A stretch of DNA of 64,000 bases from Streptococcaceae bacterium ESL0687 (lineage in GTDB: Bacteria > Bacillota > Bacilli > Lactobacillales > Streptococcaceae), in contig CP113940.1 in assembly GCA_029392475.1 (NCBI GenBank), forward strand, positions 744,001 through 808,000. Direction: 5' to 3'. Made by a program: the position numbers and the translations under genes. The notes under the pieces are model-generated. The model had not been told where the DNA came from and ran no database searches. It worked only from the letters and a program-made list of their open reading frames with translations. Position 1 is the first letter of the stretch, and each line of letters opens with the position of its first letter. Of this stretch, positions 47,101 through 56,100 are shown one piece after another.

Positions 47101-50100
47101 TGAGCTGCTTGAGCTGCTTGAGTGATATTTGAAGTAGCTGTTGTTTTTTGATCATCAACTGATGGTACATTATCAGTATTTGTTGCAGTAGCTAAGTCAT
47201 TATTAGCAGTAGATATAGCATCATTAATAGAGTCAGCATTTGTTCCTTTATTGATAGCATCAATTGCAGATTCTTTGGCCTTATCAATTGCTTGATTACG
47301 CTTGTCTTTTTCTGCTTGACTCAAGCTGTCATTGCTATTGATAGCATCGTGAGCTGCTTGAGCTGCTTGATCAAGGTTAGATTTAGCTGTTTCTTTTTGT
47401 TTATCAACTGAAGGCACATCATCGGTATTTGTTGCAGCAGCTAAGTCATTATTAGCAGTAGATACAGCATCATTAATAGAGTCAGCACTTGTTGCTGAAT
47501 CAATACTGTCACTGGCTTTCTTAGAAGCCTCGTTAACTTTATTGATACGGTCTACCTTCTCTGAAGAACTTAAAGAATTATTACTATTGATTTCGTTAAT
47601 TGCTTTTTGGGTTTGATCCGATAAAGCCTGATGGGCTTCTTTTTTAGCATCAACCAGTTCGCCTAATACTTTATTAATTGCATCATTTTTAGCAGATGTA
47701 ATTTGATCTGCATTAGTTGAATTTTGAATATTTTCTTTTGCTTCATTAGCCACTTTATCAACAACTTGTTTTTGTGCTTCTTTTTCTGTATCTGATAAAG
47801 TTGAATCATTATCAATTTTATCCTTAGCGACAATTACGGTCTTATCAATATCTGATTTGGCTGTTTCTTTTTGTTTATCAACCGATGGTACATTCGTTGT
47901 ATCTGTCGCAGAAGCTAAATCATTATTCGCAGTAGATACAGCGTTGTTAATAGAGTCAGCACTTGTAGCTGAATCAATTGATGTTTGAGCAACTTCTTTA
48001 GCCTTATCAATTGATTGATTACGCTTATCTTTTTCTGCTTGACTCAAGCTGTCATTGCTATTGATAGCATCGTGAGCTGCTTGAGCTGCTTCATCAAGGT
48101 TAGATTTAGCTGTTTCTTTTTGTTTATCAACCGATGGTACATCATCGGTATTTGTTGCAGCAGCTAAGTCATTATTCGCAGTAGATACAGCGTTATTAAT
48201 AGAGTCAGCATTTGTAGCTGAATCAATTGATGTTTGAGCAACTTCTTTAGCCTTATCAATTGCTTGATTACGCTTATCTTTTTCTGCTTGGCTCAAGCTG
48301 TTATTGCTATTAATAGCGTTATGAGCTGCTTGGGCTGCTTGAGTGATATTTGAAGTAGCTGTTGTTTTTTGATCACCAACTGATGGTACATTCGTTGTAT
48401 CTATCGCAGCAGCTAAATCATTATTCGCAGTAGATATAGCATCATTAATAGAGTCAGCATTTGTTCCTTTATTGATAGCATCAATTGCAGATTCTTTGGC
48501 CTTATCAATTGCTTGATTACGCTTGTCTTTTTCTGCTTGGCTCAAGCTGTCATTGCTATTGATAGCATCGTGAGCTGCTTGTGCTGCTTGAGTGATATTT
48601 GAAGTAGCTGTTGTTTTTTGATCATCAACCGATGGTACATTATCAGTATTTGTTGCAGCAGCTAAGTCATTATTAGCAGTAGATACAGCATTGTTAATAG
48701 AGTCAGCACTTGTAGCTGAATCAATTGATGTTTGGGCAACTTCTTTAGCCTTATCAATTGCTTGATTACGCTTGTCTTTTTCTGCTTGACTCAAGCTGTC
48801 ATTGCTATTGATAGCATCGTGAGCTGCTTGAGCTGCTTGATCAAGGTTAGATTTAGCTGTTTCTTTTTGTTTATCAACCGATGGTACATCATCGGTATTT
48901 GTTGCAGTAGCTAAGTCATTATTCGCAGTAGATATAGCATCATTAATAGAGTCAGCATTTGTTCCTTTATTGATAGCATCAATTGCAGATTCTTTGGCCT
49001 TATCAATTGCTTGATTACGCTTGTCTTTTTCTGCTTGGCTCAAGCTGTCATTGCTATTGATAGCATCGTGAGCTGCTTGAGCTGCTTGATCAAGGTTAGA
49101 TTTAGCTGTTTCTTTTTGTTTATCAACCGATGGTACATCATCGGTATTTGTTGCAGTAGCTAAGTCATTATTCGCAGTAGATATAGCATCATTAATAGAG
49201 TCAGCATTTGTTCCTTTATTGATAGCATCAATTGCAGATTCTTTAGCCTTATCAATTGCTTGATTACGCTTATCTTTTTCTGCTTGACTCAAGCTGTTAT
49301 TGCTATTGATAGCATCGTGAGCTGTTTGGGCTGCTTGAGTGATATTTGAAGTAGCTGTTGTTTTTTGATCATCAACCGATGGTACATTATCAGTATTTGT
49401 TGTAGTAGCTAAGTCATTATTCGCAGTAGATATAGCATCATTAATAGAGTCAGCATTTGTTCCTTTATTGATAGCATCAATTGCAGATTCTTTGGCCTTA
49501 TCAATTGCTTGATTACGCTTATCTTTTTCTGCTTGGCTCAAGCTGTCATTGCTATTGATAGCATCGTGAGCTGCTTGAGCTGCTTGAGTGATATTTGAAG
49601 TAGCTGTTGTTTTTTGATCATCAACTGATGGTACATTCGTTGTATCTGTCGCAGCAGCCAAATCATTATTCGCAGTAGATACAGCGTTGTTAATAGAGTC
49701 AGCATTTGTTCCTTTATTGATAGCATCAATTGCAGATTCTTTGGCCTTATCAATTGCTTGATTACGCTTATCTTTTTCTGCTTGACTCAAGCTGTCATTG
49801 CTATTGATAGCATCGTGAGCTGCATGAGCTGCTTGATCAAGGTTAGATTTAGCTGTTTCTTTTTGTTTATCAACTGAAGGCACATCATCGGTATTTGTTG
49901 CAGTAGCTAAGTCATTATTCGCAGTAGATATAGCATCATTAATAGAGTCAGCATTTGTTCCTGTATTGATAGCATCAATTGCAGATTCTTTGGCCTTATC
50001 AATTGCTTGATTACGCTTATCTTTTTCTGCTTGACTCAAGCTGTTATTGCTATTGATAGCATCGTGAGCTGCTTGGGCTGCTTGAGTGATATTTGAAGTA

Positions 50101-53100
50101 GCTGTTGTTTTCAACTCATCAACTGATGGTACATTCGTTGTATCTGTCGCAGCAGCTAAATCATTATTCGCAGTAGATACAGCATTGTTAATAGAGTCAG
50201 CATTTGTTCCTTTATTGATAGCATCAATTGCAGATTCTTTGGCCTTATCAATTGCTTGATTACGCTTGTCTTTTTCTGCTTGACTCAAGCTGTCATTGCT
50301 ATTGATAGCATCGTGAGCTGCTTGAGCTGCTTGAGTGATATTTGAAGTAGCTGTTGTTTTTTGATCATCAACCGATGGTACATTCGTTGTATCTATCGCA
50401 GCAGCTAAATCATTATTCGCAGTAGATATAGCATCATTAATAGAGTCAGCACTTGTTCCTTTATTGATAGCATCAATTGCAGATTCTTTAGCCTTATCAA
50501 TTGCTTGATTACGCTTATCTTTTTCTGCTTGACTCAAGCTGTCATTGCTATTGATAGCATCGTGAGCTACTTGAGCTGCTTGAGTGATATTTGAAGTAGC
50601 TGTTGTTTTTTGATCATCAACCGATGGTACATTCGTTGTATCTGTCGCAGCAGCTAAATCATTATTCGCAGTAGATATAGCATCATTAATAGAGTCAGCA
50701 CTTGTTGCTGAATCAATACTGTCACTGGCTTTCTTAGAAGCCTCGTTAACTTTATTGATACGGTCTACCTTCTCTGAAGAACTTAAAGAATTATTACTAT
50801 TGATTTCGTTAATTGCTACGCTAACTTTATCTGATAAAGCCTTACGAGCCTTTTGTTTCTCATCAACTAATTTATTTAATAAATCACTCGTAGTATCTTC
50901 AATAGATGCGACTAAATCCGCATTAGCTGCATTTTCAATGCTTTCTTTAGCTTCACTAGCTACCTTATCAATAGCTTGCTTTTGTACTGCTTTTTCAGAA
51001 TCTGATAATGTTGAATCACTATCAATTTTAAGTTTAGCGGCAATTACATTGGTATCAATTTTTGATTTAGCTTCATCTTTTTGCTCAGAAAGTGCTTTCC
51101 CAGGAACATAAAGACCTTCAATGTCTTTACTTGCCTCTGCCACAGTATCTTCTACTTGCTGGGCTGTCCCACTATTAATAGCCTCTTTTGCTTGTTCTAC
51201 AGCCGCATCAATATTTTTCTTCTGTACTGCCTTTTCAGTCTCCCTTAAAGTTAGATCACTATCAATTTTAGCTTTAGCTGTTGCTGCTATTTGATCAATC
51301 TCTTTATTCGCATCTATTTTACGTTGACTAAGTGGTTTAGCACTTGCTTGATGAGCATTATCAATTTGATTGATAATATCAGCATTATTAATGATATTTT
51401 GAATATCATCAGCTGTTTTCGCACCTTTTAATTGATTTTCTAATGCCATTATAGCATCATCAATCTTTTGCTTTTGAGCTGTTTTTTCAGCTGTTGTTAA
51501 CTCTGAATCGTTATCAATAGCTTTCTTCTTGGCATCAATTTGATGATTTTCTTTAAAAGATGACAGAGCATTTGTTTTTTGATCAGCAATTGACGGATTT
51601 GAATTAGTATACTCTAAACCTGAGTTAAATTTCTTCGTATCATCACTACTTGGTGTACCTGTATCCGTATCTTTATCAATAGCTTGAATATAGTCATTAT
51701 AAGCTTGTTTAAATCTATCAATAACCGATACTTTCTCGCTGCTAGTCATCGTTGGATCTTGAGTAATCTTATCGATAGCTGCTTGAGTTTTCTTTGCTGC
51801 TGCTGCACGATTTTCTTGCTTTGTTTTTGTTAGGCTTTGGATTTTATTAATGGCTTCTTCTCTAAAGTCATTAACATCATCCGGGTCAGTAGCATCGGTA
51901 ATTTTTTCCTGATAATCTTGAATAATCTTATCGATAGCTGCCTCTTGAAGTGTTTTACTAGAAGCAGTTGGTTGACCATCTTGATCAATAGTACCATCAG
52001 CTACAGTTGCACTGCTCTCAATAGTATCTTTCTCACTTGCCGCTGCAGCATTAATGGCTTCCATAGCATGCTTTTTACGATCAGAAAGTGGTTCCCCAGG
52101 AATATAGATATTTGTAATCTTTTTAATTGTATTTGAAACAGTATCTTCAATTTGCTGGGCTGTTCCATTATCGATAACTTCTTTTGCTTGTTTTACAGCT
52201 GCGTCAATCTTTTTATTTTGTTTACCCTGTTCAGCATCTGTCAAGGAGTCATCATTTTTAATTTTTTCTTTAAGTGCTGCTACTGCCTGATCTATCTTTT
52301 CCTTTGCCTCTGTCCGGCGTTCTTCAATTGTTTTCGCACCTTTTTGGTGAGCATTATTAATTTGATTAATTATATCATCATTTTTAACGATACTTTCAAT
52401 ATCTTCTGCTGTTTCAGAATTCTTTAATTGATTTTCTATTGTCGCTACAGCATCAACGATCTTTTTCTTTTGAGCTGTTTTCTCAGCTGTTGTTAAAGCT
52501 GGATCGTTATCAATAGCATTCTTCTTGGCATCAATTTCATATTTTTCTTTAAAAGCTGATAAGGCATTTGTTTTTTGATCGTCTAATGAGACATTAGAAG
52601 GAACATATGTATTTTTAATGGTTGTTAGTGCATTTGTAGTATCATTTTGAATATCGTCTGCATTGTCATCATTTGTGATTTTATCAATAGCTTGACTTGC
52701 AGCACTATCAGCAGCTTGCTTTTGAGCTGTCTTTTCAGCTGTTGTTAATGTTTTGTCTGCATCAATTTTAGATTTGATATCTGCTACAACTTGATTAATG
52801 GCTAATTTAGCATCAGATTTTTGCTTATCAATTGACGGTACATCATCAGTATTTGTTGCTGCAGTTAAATCTTTATTAAAGTCAGATTCCTTACTTGTTA
52901 CTCCATTAATATCATCCGCATTTGTTGCTGAATCAATACTGTCACTTGCTTTCTTAGATGCTTCCTTAACCTTATTGATACGGTCGGTCTTCTCTTTAGA
53001 ACTTAAAGCATTGTTATTATTAATATTATCAATTGCTTTTTGAACTTGATCTTCCACACTTAACTTAGCTTCTTTCTTACGATCAGCTAATGACTTAATA

Positions 53101-56100
53101 GGAGCATCTACAATCTTATTTAATGAATTATCGGCATTATCTATTACTACATTAATAACATCAGCACTGGTTGCCTGGTTTATTGCATCCTGTACCGTTT
53201 TTCTTACGTTATCAATTGCTTGATTACGCTCATTTTTTTCGTCCTGACTTAGGTTACTATTATTATTTATTGCAGTATGAGCCGCTTGAACCTTATCTGC
53301 TAAATCTTTATCAGCCGAAGTTTTGTCTAAACCATCAATTACCTTAACTCCATTATCTACAGCTGTTTGAATATCATCTGCTGTTGGAGAACCATTAATG
53401 GTATCTAAAATATTCTTAGCTTGAGTATCAAGAACTTGCTTTTGAGCCTGTTTATCACTGTCTGATAAGGTTGAATCATTATCGATTTTAGCTGCAGTAT
53501 CAGCAACAGCTTTATTGATACTTGCAGTAGCTGTTGTTTTCAACTCATCAACTGATGGCATACCATCAGTATTTTTAGCTACAGTTAATGCATTAGTAAA
53601 ATCAGATCCATTACTTGTTACTGCATTAATAGCATCTACACTTGTTGCTGAATCAATACTGTCACTTGCTTTTTTAGAAGCTTCTTTGACTTGATTGATA
53701 CGGTCTGCCTTCTGTGAAGAAGTCAAGTTATCCTTACCATTAATTGTATTAATAGCTTCTTGTGTTTGACCTGATAAGTATTTGCGAGCCTTTTGTTTCT
53801 CATCAACTAATTTATTTAATAAATCACTCGTAGTATCTTCAATAGATGCGACTAAATCCGCATTAGCTGCATTTTCAATGCTTTCTTTAGCTTCACTAGC
53901 TACCTTATCAATAGCTTGCTTTTGTACTGCTTTTTCAGAATCTGATAATGTTGAATCACTATCAATTTTAAGTTTAGCGGCAATTACATTGGTATCAATT
54001 TTTGATTTAGCTTCATCTTTTTGCTCAGAAAGTGCTTTCCCAGGAACATAAAGACCTTCAATGTCTTTACTTGCCTCTGCCACAGTATCTTCTACTTGCT
54101 GGGCTGTCCCACTATTAATAGCCTCTTTTGCTTGTTCTACAGCCGCATCAATATTTTTCTTCTGTACTGCCTTTTCAGTCTCCCTTAAAGTTAGATCACT
54201 ATCAATTTTAGCTTTAGCTGTTGCTGCTATTTGATCAATCTCTTTATTCGCATCTATTTTACGTTGACTAAGTGGTTTAGCACTTGCTTGATGAGCATTA
54301 TCAATTTGATTGATGATATCAGCATTATTAATGATATTTTGAATATCATCAGCTGTTTTCGCACCTTTTAATTGATTTTCTAATGCCATTATAGCATCAT
54401 CAATCTTTTGCTTTTGATCTGTTTTTTCAGCTGTTGTTAACTCTGAATCGTTATCAATAGCTTTCTTCTTGGCATCAATTTGATGATTTTCTTTAAAAGA
54501 TGACAGAGCATTTGTTTTTTGATCAGCAATTGACGGATTTGAATTAGTATACTCTAAACCTGAGTTAAATTTCTTCGTATCATCACTACTTGGTGTACCT
54601 GTATCCGTATCTTTATCAATAGCTTGAATATAGTCATTATAAGCTTGTTTAAATCTATCAATAACCGATACTTTCTCGCTGCTAGTCATCGTTGGATCTT
54701 GAGTAATCTTATCGATAGCTGCTTGAGTTTTCTTTGCTGCTGCTGCACGATTTTCTTGCTTTGTTTTTGTTAGGCTTTGGATTTTATTAATGGCTTCTTC
54801 TCTAAAGTCATTAACATCATCCGGGTCAGTAGCATCGGTAATTTTTTCCTGATAATCTTGGATAATCTTATCGATAGCTGCCTCTTGAAGTGTTTTACTA
54901 GAAGCAGTTGGTTGACCATCTTGATCAATAGTACCATCAGCCACAGTTGTACTGCTCTCAATAGTATCTTTCTCACTTGCCGCTGCAGCATTAATGGCTT
55001 CTATAGCATGCTTTTTACGATCAGAAAGTGGTTCCCCAGGAATATATAGACCTTCAATTTCTTTATTTACCTCTGTTACCGTGTCTTCAATTTGCTGGGC
55101 TGTTCCATTATCGATAGCTTCTTTTGCTTGTTTTACAGCTGCATCAATCTTTTTATTTTGTTCGTTCTGCTCAGCATTTGTCAAGGAATCATCATTTTTA
55201 ATTTTTTCTTTAAGTGCTGCTACTGCCTGATCTATCTTTTCCTTCGCCTCTGTCCGGCGTTCTTCAAGTGTTTTCGCACCTTTTTGGTGAGCACTATTAA
55301 TTTGATTAATTATATCGTCATTGTTAACGATACTTTCAATATCATCAGCTGTCTCAGCATTTTGTAATTGATTTTCTATTGTCGCTACAGCATCAGTGAT
55401 CTTTTGCTTTTGAGCTGTTTTCTCAGCTGTTGTTAGAGATGCATCATTATCAATAGCATTCTTCTTGGCATCAATTTCATATTTTTCTTTAAAAGCTGAT
55501 AAGGCATTTGTTTTTTGATCGTCTAATGAAACATTAGAAGGAACATATGTATTTTTAATGCTTGATAAGGCATTTGTAGTATCATTTTGAATATCGTCTG
55601 CATTGTCATCATTTATGATTTTATCAATAGCTTGACTTGCAGCACTATCAGCAGCTTGCTTTTGAGCTGTCTTTTCAGCTGTTGTTAATGTTGGTTCAGC
55701 ATCAATTTGAGCTTTAGTATTATTTAACATATCTATTAAAGCCTGCTTAGCTTCGCTTTGTTGTTCAGCAATTGTTTTAGCTGGCGTAGCTGCCGCTTGA
55801 ATAGCTTGAATAGCATTAGCTCCAGCATTATTAACATCTGTTGCACGATAGTGTTTATCTATCGTATTTAATGTATCTTTAACAATATTATCAATAGCTT
55901 CCTTTGCTGCTTTTTTTTGGTCACTAGTAAAAGCCTTATTACTATCGATTGATGCTGCAGCACTCTGAGATGCATCAGCAATAGCTTTCTTTTGAGTTTC
56001 CTTTGCTGCTTTTGACTCCTTAGCTTGTTGAATCGCAGCGTTAACCTCGCTGGTAATCTGGTCACTTGAACGAATCTGAATCGGTGGGGTAACGTAAAAT

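Larger units (their letters stand above)
32602..50707 (-). repeat. Array of about 70 tandem 249-bp (83-codon) units within the giant gene
   Basis: A fixed phase marker (the antisense of DSATSAD or its alternative INKGTNAD) recurs every 249 bases. I followed it at 19 consecutive positions from 37084 down to 32602, and marker spacings of 4707, 5454 and 3213 bases higher up equal 18, 21 and 12 units plus one 225-base unit each. The most constant part encodes AINSNNSLSQAEKDKRNQ. Identity includes synonymous sites, which indicates recent expansion or ongoing homogenisation. The two units nearest the C-terminal end are more divergent. Confidence 0.9.

Noticed and set aside
33864-48914. About ten plus-strand frames of 60 codons, each starting MGNFF or MSNFF, regularly spaced in multiples of 249 bases
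   Set aside because: They are antisense shadows of the 83-codon repeat; identical because the repeat is identical, with no ribosome binding sites.
32602-50707. Long regularly spaced repeats as a possible CRISPR array or non-coding satellite
   Set aside because: Period is 249 bases, there is no short repeat/spacer structure, and one reading frame stays open throughout.
50755-55367. Plus-strand frames of 80-118 codons inside the giant gene
   Set aside because: Antisense to repeats, Ser/Leu-rich shadow composition, duplicated together with the 2940-base block.
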